Below the pieces are notes generated by a model that was not told where the DNA came from, did not search any database, and saw nothing but the letters and a program-made list of their open reading frames with translations. Both the position numbers and the translations under genes were made by a program. A stretch of DNA of 64,000 nucleotides from positions 1 through 64,000 of the forward strand of contig JACPPD010000010.1 of the NCBI GenBank assembly GCA_016191145.1. The letters run 5' to 3'. Shown here one piece after another: positions 43,954 through 53,236 of this stretch. The DNA is from Ignavibacteria bacterium. GTDB lineage: Bacteria > Bacteroidota > Ignavibacteria > Kapaibacteriales > Kapaibacteriaceae. The stretch's first letter is position 1; every line of letters begins with the position of its first letter.

Positions 43954-46900
43954 ACCAAACGCTGCAATGCGTTCTTTAATTCTGTTTCGATTGCCGGAAC
44001 ATCCCCTCGCGTAAATGAAAGCTGAGAGTGCCAATTTGGCGTGACACTAATAGCAGAAACAAACATTAGTGTTACGTTCACCGTTCGAATATTCACGTCA
44101 GAAAAGCACAGCCATGCATAAGCCTTGGCCTGCAGGGAATATTCAGATACCAATCGTTCTACGTCGGATGCCTTCGTAATTGTATTGGTCTTCCAATCCC
44201 ATACGTGCGCAATACCTTCGGCTACCGACACTGCATCGAAACGTCCCTGAACAACAGTTTCCTCGATGATTGCAGAATAGGGAACTTCAGCCTGGCACGT
44301 TACGGGGATTTCTCGGTATGCTGTGCTTTGCATAACCGACGTAAGCACGTTCCTTATGCGAGTTACTAGCTCATCGTCGAGTTCAGTTCCAATGTGTGCA
44401 AATGCACTTTCGACATCATTGTGATTTGGAGTGCCAATAACGCTGGCAATAGCATCGTGAAATGCAATCCCGAATTCTAACGATGAGACAGCTTCGCCAG
44501 TACCTGCATAAACGTCATCGGCAGAAGCTTGCATGAGCTGCGTAACCGATACAGATTCGAGCATTGCACTGCCAACAGGCAGGGTGTAGTCTAACGGCAT
44601 TTGGTCGGAAGAGACTCGTTTGTAAGATGTTTGCGTTGCTATTGGCTGTGTTGGATCGAGCGGCGGTAAATGGTTTTTGAGACGTTCATCGTTAGTGCAG
44701 ACAAATGCATGGTCTTGTGCGCGCGTCAATGCAACGTACATGATCCTGCTTGATTCAGCGAGTCTGGTAACGTCGGCGTTAATACGATTTGCGATATGCG
44801 ACGCTGAAGGAGGACACTTAACTGATGTTAGTTGGGGAGCTGCGACGAATTTCTTTTGCGGTAAGGTAAACGTTGGTCCGATGCCTTCACTTGAATAGTA
44901 TGGACTTGAATGTGATTTTCGAGATTCGGGAACAACCAGAAAAACAATAGGACGTTCAAGCCCCTTAGCCTGATGAATCGTCATTATCTGCACGCAGTCG
45001 CCATCGGAAACAACGATTCCCTCACCTTCAACGTCGCTTACGGGCACTCGAATTGCATCAACAACATCTTGCAGAGTGGCACCCACCATCGAATATGCAT
45101 CGTCGATGATGGTTATAAGCTTGTCGACGTTCGACAAAATTTGTTCACGACGTGGATCTCCGGCGATCGTCCGATGCCATTCTGTAAAGTCATGCACTCT
45201 GCGAACGAATTCACCAGGTGCAAAGCGCTGAATTTTCCGAGTGAATAGCTGAAGCGTTTCAAAGGCGCGCTTGATTTCTGTGGATGCTTTTCCGTTAGAA
45301 ATGCACGCTTCGAGAGCACGCATGGAAATAGTCCGTTCCGGTGATGAAAGCGCGACAGTTGCGAGCTCGTTATCGGTGAGTCTCAGAATCGGCGATCGCA
45401 GCAAGGCAGTCAAAGCCAGAGAATCGGCATTATCCGTTACCCACAACAACAAGTTTCTGATATCGGCAACTTCGGGCCGAGAATAAAAATCGCGGCCTCC
45501 ATAAACCCGGAATGGTACGCCACGGTGGAGCAATGAAAGTGCAACGTCTTTGGCAACAACGTGAGTGCGCGTTAGCACAGCTATGTCGGATGGTTTGGGT
45601 ATTCTCAAACCAGTGCCGTTGGTAGCGCGGGACTCCACCTTTGCCGGAAAGTCTCCGTTAAGAACGGAACTGATGTAGTCTCCAACGATATCAAATCGTC
45701 CTGGCACAGACTCATTATCAGGATCATCATCTTCTTTAGCATCTGTGTCTGTTGAGTCAAGGTCGATGATATGCAGTGAGCCGAGATCGTTGTCGAATTC
45801 CGTGATTCGACCTGCAACTAAGTTGTCGTACGGAACATTCACCCGATCCAATTCCGCTACTTCGAGGAAAATTCTCTCACAGGTTCGGTCTATGTTTTGC
45901 AGGAGCCTGGGAGCAGTTCGGTAAGATTGTTGCAGAAGTATCAGCCCGGAGGGAAGATTGCGTTGGCTGTTCGAAGTTTCGATTAGGCTCTCGGCACGGA
46001 AGAACGAGCCGACATCTGCCCCTCTGAAACCGTAAATGCTCTGCTTAGGATCGCCGACGATAAACAACGTTGAATGGACTCTCGAAGCTGGATTGGTAAG
46101 CGATGGGATCAGGAGCGTGATGAGATGCAATTGCCGAAGATCAGTGTCCTGAAATTCATCTACCATCAGGTGTCTAATAGACCGTTGAATTTCGTTTCGA
46201 ATTTCTGTGCGCGATTCCAGCAGTTTAATCACTCCCGAAACCATATCCGAATAATCAATTCCTTTACGAAGTCGTTTCTCGCCAACAAAACGATGGTAGG
46301 CTTCTACGGAGAGCCGACGCAGAATGAGCAATAGACGGGCTTGTTCCAACTCAGAGGCGTCGTTGGAAAAATCTATCTCAGTCAATCTGTTCTCCCATCC
46401 AATTGAGAGGCTCGAAAGGCTCTCGGCACCCTCAAATTTTTTCGATTTCTTCCGCGGCGTACCCTTGTCGGTGAATAGCAGTTTGATTGATTCGATGACT
46501 GACTTGACGGTATCCGGCGTAACTGATGAATTATTGAGCAGTGTTCTGTATCTCTTTAGCCGCTCAAACCAGGTATCAGCAGGTTCAGAACCGAAAACGT
46601 TTAACGATATCATATCGTCGATAATCTTATTTACTATCTGGAGCAGTACCGGTGCAATCACATCCGGAATTGCCATTCGACGTTGTGCTACCAACTCTTC
46701 AGCGCTCATCGGATCTATCCACGAAAGTTCGTCGCCCGTGTACTCAATACCGGTAATGAAATTTTCCAAAATCGTTTCAACGTTGGTGATGTCGAGCGAA
46801 TCGTATAACGACAGGACATCAACTTCCTGGAATGGATTGTGAAAGTGCTGGCGCAGAGTAGCTCTGATTGCTTCCTTCAGAAGCTGTCCCGACTCCGCAA

Positions 46901-47315
46901 CTCCAATTTCCCGCGACTGGGGATCTATATCGATGAGATGACCATGTTTTCTTAGAGCGCCGTTGCAGTAGGCGTGAAACGTTGATACCTGTACATTCGA
47001 CAGGTCGCGGCGCAATCCTTCGAGTCTGCTTTTGGCAAGCGTATCATCAATTGTAAAGCCAACAGATTGCCGAGCCTCCTCGTCGGTAAGCATTTGAGAA
47101 ACGAGGGAATGAATGCGATTCCTCATTTCCGCAGTGGCTTTTTTTGTGAAGGTGATGGCAACTATGTTCTCAATTGGGACACCTTCGTTAACAACCATCC
47201 AGATAAACCTCATCGTAAGCACGTGGGTCTTCCCAGAGCCTGCATTGGCGCGCACAGCGATGTGCCTGTTCGTGTCGAACGTCTTTCTCTGAGAGTCGCT
47301 GATGATGATTTTCAT
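43893..47315 (-). CDS. AddA/RecB-like UvrD helicase-nuclease
   Basis: From ATG 47315, 1140 residues. SF1 helicase motifs: Walker A ANAGSGKTHVL (23-33), VAITFTKKATAEM, DEFQDTD, FIVGDPKQSIYGFRGAD, MTIHQAKGLERPIVFLV and MYVALTRAQDHAFV. A C-terminal PD-(D/E)xK nuclease has VQGRFDAVSV, WDWKTN and the downstream YSLQAKAYAWL (QxxxY). This is the architecture of AddA/RecB, which resect double-strand breaks. No addB or recC partner is adjacent. It follows the M16 peptidase gene by two bases, on the same strand. Confidence 0.88.
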   Translation of the reverse strand: MKIIISDSQRKTFDTNRHIAVRANAGSGKTHVLTMRFIWMVVNEGVPIENIVAITFTKKATAEMRNRIHSLVSQMLTDEEARQSVGFTIDDTLAKSRLEGLRRDLSNVQVSTFHAYCNGALRKHGHLIDIDPQSREIGVAESGQLLKEAIRATLRQHFHNPFQEVDVLSLYDSLDITNVETILENFITGIEYTGDELSWIDPMSAEELVAQRRMAIPDVIAPVLLQIVNKIIDDMISLNVFGSEPADTWFERLKRYRTLLNNSSVTPDTVKSVIESIKLLFTDKGTPRKKSKKFEGAESLSSLSIGWENRLTEIDFSNDASELEQARLLLILRRLSVEAYHRFVGEKRLRKGIDYSDMVSGVIKLLESRTEIRNEIQRSIRHLMVDEFQDTDLRQLHLITLLIPSLTNPASRVHSTLFIVGDPKQSIYGFRGADVGSFFRAESLIETSNSQRNLPSGLILLQQSYRTAPRLLQNIDRTCERIFLEVAELDRVNVPYDNLVAGRITEFDNDLGSLHIIDLDSTDTDAKEDDDPDNESVPGRFDIVGDYISSVLNGDFPAKVESRATNGTGLRIPKPSDIAVLTRTHVVAKDVALSLLHRGVPFRVYGGRDFYSRPEVADIRNLLLWVTDNADSLALTALLRSPILRLTDNELATVALSSPERTISMRALEACISNGKASTEIKRAFETLQLFTRKIQRFAPGEFVRRVHDFTEWHRTIAGDPRREQILSNVDKLITIIDDAYSMVGATLQDVVDAIRVPVSDVEGEGIVVSDGDCVQIMTIHQAKGLERPIVFLVVPESRKSHSSPYYSSEGIGPTFTLPQKKFVAAPQLTSVKCPPSASHIANRINADVTRLAESSRIMYVALTRAQDHAFVCTNDERLKNHLPPLDPTQPIATQTSYKRVSSDQMPLDYTLPVGSAMLESVSVTQLMQASADDVYAGTGEAVSSLEFGIAFHDAIASVIGTPNHNDVESAFAHIGTELDDELVTRIRNVLTSVMQSTAYREIPVTCQAEVPYSAIIEETVVQGRFDAVSVAEGIAHVWDWKTNTITKASDVERLVSEYSLQAKAYAWLCFSDVNIRTVNVTLMFVSAISVTPNWHSQLSFTRGDVPAIETELKNALQRLVHLTTINAFVEEKTPAAILA

Positions 47316-47316
47316 C

Positions 47317-48582
47317 CTACATCTTACCAGGTAGTACAAGACATCGGCTCCAGCCTGCAGGGTTGCAAACCTGCGAGGCGATGGAGTTGATTTCATCAAC
47401 CGACACAGATTCAAGTTGTTGAATCGTGTCGAAGGGATCTTCTGGATCGCCAGCGTCGAGCATGCCCTTGCCCAGCATCGTCATGCGAGACGACAACGAC
47501 TCAAGCGACATAATCTTACCAGCGCGCACCTGCTCCTTGGCTCTGCGCAGTTCCGCTGGCCTCACACCATTCTTCCCAAGAGCATCAATCTCGTGTTCAA
47601 TGATCAACCTCGAGCGGTCAACTTTTTTTTCATCGACTCCTGCATATACTCCAAACATTCCGACATCGAAAAAAAGCTGCAAGTGTGAATAGACATTGTA
47701 TGCCAAGCCCTTTGTCTCTCTGAATCGTTGGTTAATCCTCGACGTCATGCCGTCGCCAAGAATTACATTCAGCAGTATCAGAGCAAACCGGTCTCTGGAG
47801 CTAAAACCATTCGTTCGGGTGTGCCACAGCAGATGAGCTTGTTGAATTGGTTTGCGGATAATATGCTCGGAAGGGGCGAGGGCGGGAGGGGTAGACCGCC
47901 TCATGGATTTTCGTCCGCGATTAGCAGACGATAAAAAATCGGAAGTGAGTGCAATAAACTCATCCACATCTACATTGCCCGAGACAGTAACGATAATTGA
48001 TCCGGTATGATAATGTTTATGATGAAATTCCTTAACGTCGGGAGCTGTGATACTATTGATTGACTGGCTTGTGCCAACAATAGGCAAACCCAACGGATGC
48101 TGTCCGAACAATTGCAATTCACTTTCATCAAAAATGAATTCCTCTATTTCATCTTCGTATGCGCGAATTTCTTCGGCTATAATGCCCCTTTCCTTTTCAA
48201 CGTCGGAAACCTCGAAAGTCGGCCACAGGACAACGTCGGTTAACGTCCTAATCACTGCAGGTATGTATTCGCTTAGAGTTCTTACGTAGTAGCAGGTTTC
48301 TTCCTTTGTTGTGTATGCGTTAGCATACGCGCCGACGTTTTCGAATTCGCGAGCAATCTGACGGGAAGTTCTGCTGCGGGTTCGGCGAAAAGATGTATGT
48401 TCCACGAAGTGAGCAACTCCGGCGCGGCCTTTCGGCTCGTCGCGCGTGCCTGCCTTAATCCAGATGCCTATTGCGCACGACTCTACAAATGGGACAACAT
48501 CGGCAACAACCTGTATCCCTCCCGGCAGTGCATCGATTCTGGGTTTGAAGACAGTAGTAAAGGGCCTTGCTTTCTTTGACAT
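47317..48582 (-). CDS. M16-family zinc peptidase (processing-protease type)
   Basis: A 421-residue inverzincin with the HxxEH zinc site H58-F-V-E61-H62 in GVAHFVEHTSF and the third-ligand helix KERGIIAEEIRAYED. The C-terminal half has GDGMTSRINQRFRETKGLAYNVYS, the R/Y pair that binds substrate. Bacterial homologues act in the periplasm or cytoplasm on peptides; substrate unknown. There is no signal peptide, so cytoplasmic action is likely. Confidence 0.92.
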   Translation of the reverse strand: MSKKARPFTTVFKPRIDALPGGIQVVADVVPFVESCAIGIWIKAGTRDEPKGRAGVAHFVEHTSFRRTRSRTSRQIAREFENVGAYANAYTTKEETCYYVRTLSEYIPAVIRTLTDVVLWPTFEVSDVEKERGIIAEEIRAYEDEIEEFIFDESELQLFGQHPLGLPIVGTSQSINSITAPDVKEFHHKHYHTGSIIVTVSGNVDVDEFIALTSDFLSSANRGRKSMRRSTPPALAPSEHIIRKPIQQAHLLWHTRTNGFSSRDRFALILLNVILGDGMTSRINQRFRETKGLAYNVYSHLQLFFDVGMFGVYAGVDEKKVDRSRLIIEHEIDALGKNGVRPAELRRAKEQVRAGKIMSLESLSSRMTMLGKGMLDAGDPEDPFDTIQQLESVSVDEINSIASQVCNPAGWSRCLVLPGKM

Positions 48583-48593
48583 TTAAGGTGCAA

Positions 48594-48601
48594 TATATTT
48601 G
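48594..48601 (+). promoter_or_regulatory. TAnnTTTG -7 element of the CHASE2 gene
   Basis: TATATTTG lies 26 bases before the GTG start of the CHASE2 gene. TTTG at 48575-48578 is 15 bases further upstream, slightly short for a -33 element. An AGGGGG ribosome-binding site at 48618-48623 supports the GTG start. Confidence 0.55.
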
Positions 48602-48627
48602 GTGCTCAACGAACATTAGGGGGTTCG

Positions 48628-49899
48628 GTGCGACCGTTAATAAAAATCATGTTTTCGTTCGACAACGTTATGATCACGCTTGGCACCATCGGCGTGAGCG
48701 CAGCGTTGTATTTCATCCCGCAGAATTTTGACTTTCTGAACCCGGTCGGCCAAGCGCTGCAGGACTTGGACCTTACAGACATGGTCTTTTCAAAATTCAC
48801 TGACGAAACAAAGACTTCTGTCGACACTTCGATCGTAATCGTCAACATCGGCAACGAAGATCGCCAAGGAATTGCTCGAATTGTGCGGAACATCAACAAG
48901 TACTCCCCAAAAGTTGTTGGCATCGATGCATTCTTTCGAATGCCGAAGGATGAATATGGAGACAGCGTCCTTGCTGAGTCGTTTCGCTCAACGAACAATC
49001 TGATTCTTGTTAGCAAGGTTGCATTCAAAACCTCGGATGAACGTGAGTTCGACACTCTCGAAACGAGTAATCCAATGTTTATGAAGGGAGTGAAGACGGG
49101 CTATGCCAATCTCATCGTTGATCAAATGAGGTCGTTCATGACGTGCCGCGAGACAACCATCCAGGAGCGTTATGCTGGCAAGGTAGAACCGTCTTTTGCA
49201 TTGGCTATGGCTGACGTCTTTGCCCCTAGCAAGGCAGCACTGGCTAGGAAGAGACACGAGGGAATTGAATCAATAAATTTTCGCGGTAACGAATCATCAT
49301 TCTATCATGTTGATGTTGATATGGCTCTCGATTCTATGGCTGACCTAAGTATTGTATCGAACAAGGTAGTCATCCTTGGATTCATGGGAGCTTCTCTTGG
49401 AGCAAAATCCTTCGAAGACAATTTCTTCACACCATTGAATGAGCAATATGTAGGCAGGAGCTTTCCCGATATGTACGGATGTGTTGTTCATGCAAACATT
49501 CTCGCAATGATTCTGCATGAAAACTACATTGACCATATGCCTTTTTGGTGGTCGATTGTTGTGGGTTTCTTTGTGCTGGTTGCAAACGTGATGTTTTTCA
49601 CATACATGTACACGAGGTATGAATCCTGGTACGACGTGATTGCCGTGAGCACACAGTTATTTGAATCCCTCGCAATGTTGTTCCTGATTGTGTTCGTGTT
49701 CTCTAACTACGACTATAAGCTGGCACTTACACCGGCTTTATTTGGGGTGTTTCTGGTGGGTACAGTTCACGATCTCTACCAGGATTCAGTGAAAAAAATC
49801 ATCTTAACTTCGATTTCAAGAATACAAAGGCGCAAAAGGTTTGCATCTTCGCGTAAACCTCCCCGTACTGCGCCGCCCGGTGCAACAGATTTGGAGTAA
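48628..49899 (+). CDS. CHASE2-domain membrane sensor protein
   Basis: A 423-residue protein. One N-terminal membrane segment (about 12-30) precedes a CHASE2 extracytoplasmic domain (about 55-290: VIVNIGNEDRQGIARIV, SPKVVGIDAFF, NFRGNESSFYHVD, VVILGFMG), followed by three C-terminal membrane spans (about 300-395) and a basic tail. CHASE2 domains sense unknown extracellular cues and usually sit before cyclases or kinases; this one has no such output domain. The next gene, encoding a FecR-like protein, overlaps by one base; FecR and CHASE2 are frequent partners. Confidence 0.85.
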   Translation: MRPLIKIMFSFDNVMITLGTIGVSAALYFIPQNFDFLNPVGQALQDLDLTDMVFSKFTDETKTSVDTSIVIVNIGNEDRQGIARIVRNINKYSPKVVGIDAFFRMPKDEYGDSVLAESFRSTNNLILVSKVAFKTSDEREFDTLETSNPMFMKGVKTGYANLIVDQMRSFMTCRETTIQERYAGKVEPSFALAMADVFAPSKAALARKRHEGIESINFRGNESSFYHVDVDMALDSMADLSIVSNKVVILGFMGASLGAKSFEDNFFTPLNEQYVGRSFPDMYGCVVHANILAMILHENYIDHMPFWWSIVVGFFVLVANVMFFTYMYTRYESWYDVIAVSTQLFESLAMLFLIVFVFSNYDYKLALTPALFGVFLVGTVHDLYQDSVKKIILTSISRIQRRKRFASSRKPPRTAPPGATDLE

Positions 49900-50939
49900 T
49901 GATGAATCATAAACTCGTTCAATTTACACTCTGCGTTGTCGTTGTCGGTGCGTGCTTAACCATCGATGCAGTGAGCCAGACAAAGTTTAAAATCCTTGCT
50001 ATCCGTGGATCGGTGCAGGTATCAGGAAATGCTGCAAGAATTGGCCAAGCTCTTGCAGCCAATGAAAAGATTTCTGTTGGTAAGGGGGCTTATGTGAGTT
50101 TAGCACACGTAAATGGAAGAGTTGTCGAAATCAACAAGGATGGGTCGTATAAAATTGCTGAGTTGGATAAGAAGGCTTCCGGCAAAACAAAATCATCGAC
50201 GAGCAAGTTCGCGTCATACGTTGTTAACGAGTTGACAGAGGTAAAAGAACCCGTTTCTTTTACCGACGACAGGCGTTCCAAGATGAAAACAACGGGTGCG
50301 GTTGAAAGAGCGGTGGGAGACGACGTAAGCCTCGTTGATTCTGTTCTTGCAGTGGTGGGAGGGCCGGGAGAACTCCGTGCTTTGGCAGTAGTAGAGAACA
50401 GTTCATTGAAATCAGGACAGCACATCGTTGTTATTACTCCACGCAACACTCGATTACTTTCGGACTCAGTCACATTCATCTGGCACGGTTCACCCCAGGT
50501 GTCTTCGTATAAGATTGTAGTCACCAACAGATCCAATTCAGTTGTGTTTTCAACTGTTGTATCGGACACGTTCTTTACCACATCAATCTCATCATTGAAA
50601 ATCGAACCTGCGTCGCTCAGTTCCTGGCGTGTGGAGAGTGCTTCGGATGCAGCAAAGCACTCCGACGATTTTGCATTGTGGTACATCGCCGGCGAGGAGC
50701 GGCAATCTGCCCAGGCAGTCCTTGCAGAAATAAACGGCGACATCAGCGAAGGCGATCAGGCGATAGGTCAGTTGATTGTGGGAGCGGCCTGCGAAGAGAT
50801 GGGGTTGATGGCCGACGCTCACAGGGCGTATGCGCGTGCCGTTGCAATTGCACCCGATGTGCAGAACTACAAATGGATGTATGCAGACTTTTTACAAAGA
50901 CAGGGACTCAATCTCGATGCATACCTGGCATATAGGTGA
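49899..50939 (+). CDS. Secreted FecR-like domain protein with C-terminal helical repeats
   Basis: A 346-residue protein with a signal peptide (ending DAVSQTKF) and a FecR-like beta domain (residues about 28-85: ILAIRGSVQVSGNAARIGQAL, KGAYVSLAHVNGRVVEI). The C-terminal ~80 residues form TPR-like helices (LIVGAACEEMGLMADAHRAYARAVAIAPDVQNYKW). It probably binds the CHASE2 protein or a surface polymer in the periplasm. Overlaps the CHASE2 stop (TAATG). Confidence 0.72.
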   Translation: MMNHKLVQFTLCVVVVGACLTIDAVSQTKFKILAIRGSVQVSGNAARIGQALAANEKISVGKGAYVSLAHVNGRVVEINKDGSYKIAELDKKASGKTKSSTSKFASYVVNELTEVKEPVSFTDDRRSKMKTTGAVERAVGDDVSLVDSVLAVVGGPGELRALAVVENSSLKSGQHIVVITPRNTRLLSDSVTFIWHGSPQVSSYKIVVTNRSNSVVFSTVVSDTFFTTSISSLKIEPASLSSWRVESASDAAKHSDDFALWYIAGEERQSAQAVLAEINGDISEGDQAIGQLIVGAACEEMGLMADAHRAYARAVAIAPDVQNYKWMYADFLQRQGLNLDAYLAYR

Positions 50940-50942
50940 TTT

Positions 50943-51380
50943 ATGACTGATTCTCAGATTTGGCTCATCATTGCTATCGCGTTTTTGATTCTCGAAATCA
51001 TTACGCCAGGTTTTGTGCTGGCAAACTTTGCCGTTGGAGCAATCGGCGCAGCAGTTGCAGCTTTTTTTGGCGCCACGATGGTCGTCCAACTGATCGTTTT
51101 CGCAATCCTATGTTTTATCTCTTTTGTTACTATTCGTCCAATCCTCAAGAAAACGCTGATTAAGGATGATAAACCTGCTTTCTTAACTGGTGCGGGAGCA
51201 ATTGTGGGTCGAACAACAATTGTAACGGAGCGCATTCCTAACGATCTGATTAGTGGCCGTGTGCAGATTGACGGTGATAGCTGGCAGGCTATCTCTGAAG
51301 ATGCAAACCCCATCGAAGTCGGCGAACGCGTCAGTGTGGTTCGTGTAGATTCAACTATCGTTGTTGTGAAACGCTTGTGA
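50943..51380 (+). CDS. NfeD-family membrane protein
   Basis: A 145-residue protein with two to three membrane spans in the first ~65 residues and a C-terminal NfeD OB-fold (TGAGAIVGRTTIVTERIPNDLISGRVQIDGDSWQAIS, VGERVSVVRVDS). NfeD proteins associate with SPFH/stomatin proteins, and one is encoded 55 bases downstream. Confidence 0.92.
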   Translation: MTDSQIWLIIAIAFLILEIITPGFVLANFAVGAIGAAVAAFFGATMVVQLIVFAILCFISFVTIRPILKKTLIKDDKPAFLTGAGAIVGRTTIVTERIPNDLISGRVQIDGDSWQAISEDANPIEVGERVSVVRVDSTIVVVKRL

Positions 51381-51435
51381 TTATTATCCAAGACATGTTA
51401 ACTTTTGCTGCTGATAAACATCAGAAAGGAAATTT

Positions 51436-52410
51436 ATGATAATCGTCGTCGGTATTCTCGCATTGTTTGTAATTATTCTCGTTGCAAAGGGCATTGTAGT
51501 TGTTCGGCAGGCCGAGACCATGATAATTGAAAGACTTGGTCGGTACCACAGAACGCTTGTAAGCGGAATAAACGTTATTGTTCCAATTGTGGACCGGGCG
51601 CGGGCAATCGACTGGCGGTTTGTACGAACCGATCCCAAGGGCACGCCTGTGTATCTCCATACAAAAACGGAACGAATCGATCTTCGCGAAACCGTGTACG
51701 ATTTCCCGCGTCAGGGTGTGATTACACGCGATAACGTGACTATCGAGATCAATGCGTTATTGTATTTCCAATTGGTCGATCCAATGAAGGTTGTATATGA
51801 AATTGCAAACCTTCCGGATGCCGTGCAGAAGCTTACGCAAACAACACTCAGGAATGTAATCGGAGAGCTCGACCTTGATGAAACCCTAACGTCCCGCGAT
51901 ACCATCAATACGAAGCTTAGGATTATCCTCGACGAAGCAACTCATAAATGGGGTGTCAAAGTCAACCGTGTGGAATTGCAGGATATCCTACCGCCACGTG
52001 ATGTTCAGGAAGCAATGGAAAAGCAGATGCGAGCTGAACGGGAAAAGAGGGCAACTATCCTGAATGCCGAAGCGAGCAGGAATAGTGCTATTCTTGAGTC
52101 GGAAGGCCAGCGTCAGTCTCTAATCAACAATGCCGATGGTAGTCGGCAGTCGCAGGTTCTTATGGCGCAGGGTCAGGCAGAAGCCCGCGAGCGCGTTGCG
52201 CAGGCAGAGGCAGCCGCTATCCGGTCTGTTGCTGCCGCAGTTGCCGACCTGAAGGGAGATCCAACACAGTATCTCATCGCAGTTCGCTACATTGAAGCAA
52301 TCAAGGAGATGGCATCCGGCGGAAATAAGGTTGTCTTTATGCCGTTCGAGGCAGGAGGTGTTATGGGTTCACTCGGAGCACTGAAAGAATTGTGGAAGCA
52401 TACGAGTTAA
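51436..52410 (+). CDS. SPFH/stomatin-like membrane protein (QmcA type)
   Basis: A 324-residue protein with an N-terminal membrane helix (1-22), the SPFH/PHB domain (about 24-190: IERLGRYHRTLVSGINVIVPIVDRARAIDWR, NVTIEINALLYFQL, LRNVIGELDLDE) and a C-terminal coiled coil (EAMEKQMRAEREKRATILNAEASR). It forms oligomeric rings in membrane microdomains with NfeD. A GGAAATTT-type leader, not a strong SD, precedes the start. Confidence 0.93.
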   Translation: MIIVVGILALFVIILVAKGIVVVRQAETMIIERLGRYHRTLVSGINVIVPIVDRARAIDWRFVRTDPKGTPVYLHTKTERIDLRETVYDFPRQGVITRDNVTIEINALLYFQLVDPMKVVYEIANLPDAVQKLTQTTLRNVIGELDLDETLTSRDTINTKLRIILDEATHKWGVKVNRVELQDILPPRDVQEAMEKQMRAEREKRATILNAEASRNSAILESEGQRQSLINNADGSRQSQVLMAQGQAEARERVAQAEAAAIRSVAAAVADLKGDPTQYLIAVRYIEAIKEMASGGNKVVFMPFEAGGVMGSLGALKELWKHTS

Positions 52411-52412
52411 CG

Positions 52413-52454
52413 CCGGGAGAATGACCGGGAGAATGACCGGGAGAAACGCCGGGA
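52413..52454. repeat. 12-bp CCGGGAGAATGA direct repeat
   Basis: Three tandem 12-base units (52413-52424, 52425-52436, 52437-52448), the third diverging to CCGGGAGAAACG, plus a partial fourth. It fills the short gap between the convergent SPFH and OB-fold genes. It resembles the CCGGGAG core of the 29-bp family. Confidence 0.85.
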
Positions 52455-52456
52455 CC

Positions 52457-53236
52457 CTAACGCTCGTGCTGCCAACATAGTCCGCTGACGTTTGACGTCA
52501 TGCGCTTACATCTCGTCCCCTTCGTCGTGATGGCTGAACATTGTCGGAGGGGACGATTTATTTCGGGCCTACTTACGACTGGCGCATTCGATGATGAATC
52601 GGGTGTTGTAAGAGTGATGCTCGTAATTGGATGGAGCTCCCATGCAGTACCGCGCCAGACACGTGTATTGTTGGAACCTGCGGATTCATCTGCATGCATC
52701 TTGTCGAAAAATACCCAGCCACGAATTCGCACCCAGCGTCCGAGAAATGCATCGCGCAAACCACGCGTAGACCAGTCTAATCCCTCCGCCAGCTTTTCCC
52801 GCTGAAATCTCGGAGTCACCTCTGCAATTACAAGCGTTGTCTTATCGATATTTACATTCGGCTCCAACGTCAGCTCTATATGCGTGTCTCTATGCGCTGA
52901 GTCGGTATTGTTGCAATTGCAGGTCTCTTTAGAACCCAGCTTTACGTCGGACACATACGCAACGATTTCTGCGGCGTCTCCCTCTGCGAATCCCTCAGGT
53001 ATGGAGTCCGATGCAAGCATCCTGGCAAATGTAACTGCCCTGTTGATCTGCGATGTGTTTGGTACGTCCCATCGGTTCTTCTTTTTGTTTAGTATCTGAG
53101 CGTCTGACCGCACAGCCGAACCTTCCATCCCGCACGTGTCGAATAGCGTTTGCGTGTAGACATTGACGGTACAGACGAGAATGAAGACGCCAACAGTTAT
53201 CAGCGTGTTAGGCTTCGAACGACCATGAGATTTCAT
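52457..53236 (-). CDS. Secreted OB-fold-like protein with C-terminal zinc knuckle
   Basis: From ATG 53236, 259 residues with a signal peptide or N-terminal anchor (about residues 11-30). The central part (EIVAYVSDVKLGSKETCNCNN, LGRWVRIRGWVFFDKMH, RGTAWELHPITSI) reads like an OB-type beta barrel. The C-terminal 28 residues (QCSAITTKGTRCKRM to LCWQHER) are a CxxxTxxGxxCxR...GxCxxH zinc-knuckle-like motif seen in many unrelated proteins. Function unknown. It overlaps the end of pyrC by 29 bases. Confidence 0.7.
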   Translation of the reverse strand: MKSHGRSKPNTLITVGVFILVCTVNVYTQTLFDTCGMEGSAVRSDAQILNKKKNRWDVPNTSQINRAVTFARMLASDSIPEGFAEGDAAEIVAYVSDVKLGSKETCNCNNTDSAHRDTHIELTLEPNVNIDKTTLVIAEVTPRFQREKLAEGLDWSTRGLRDAFLGRWVRIRGWVFFDKMHADESAGSNNTRVWRGTAWELHPITSITLTTPDSSSNAPVVSRPEINRPLRQCSAITTKGTRCKRMTSNVSGLCWQHER

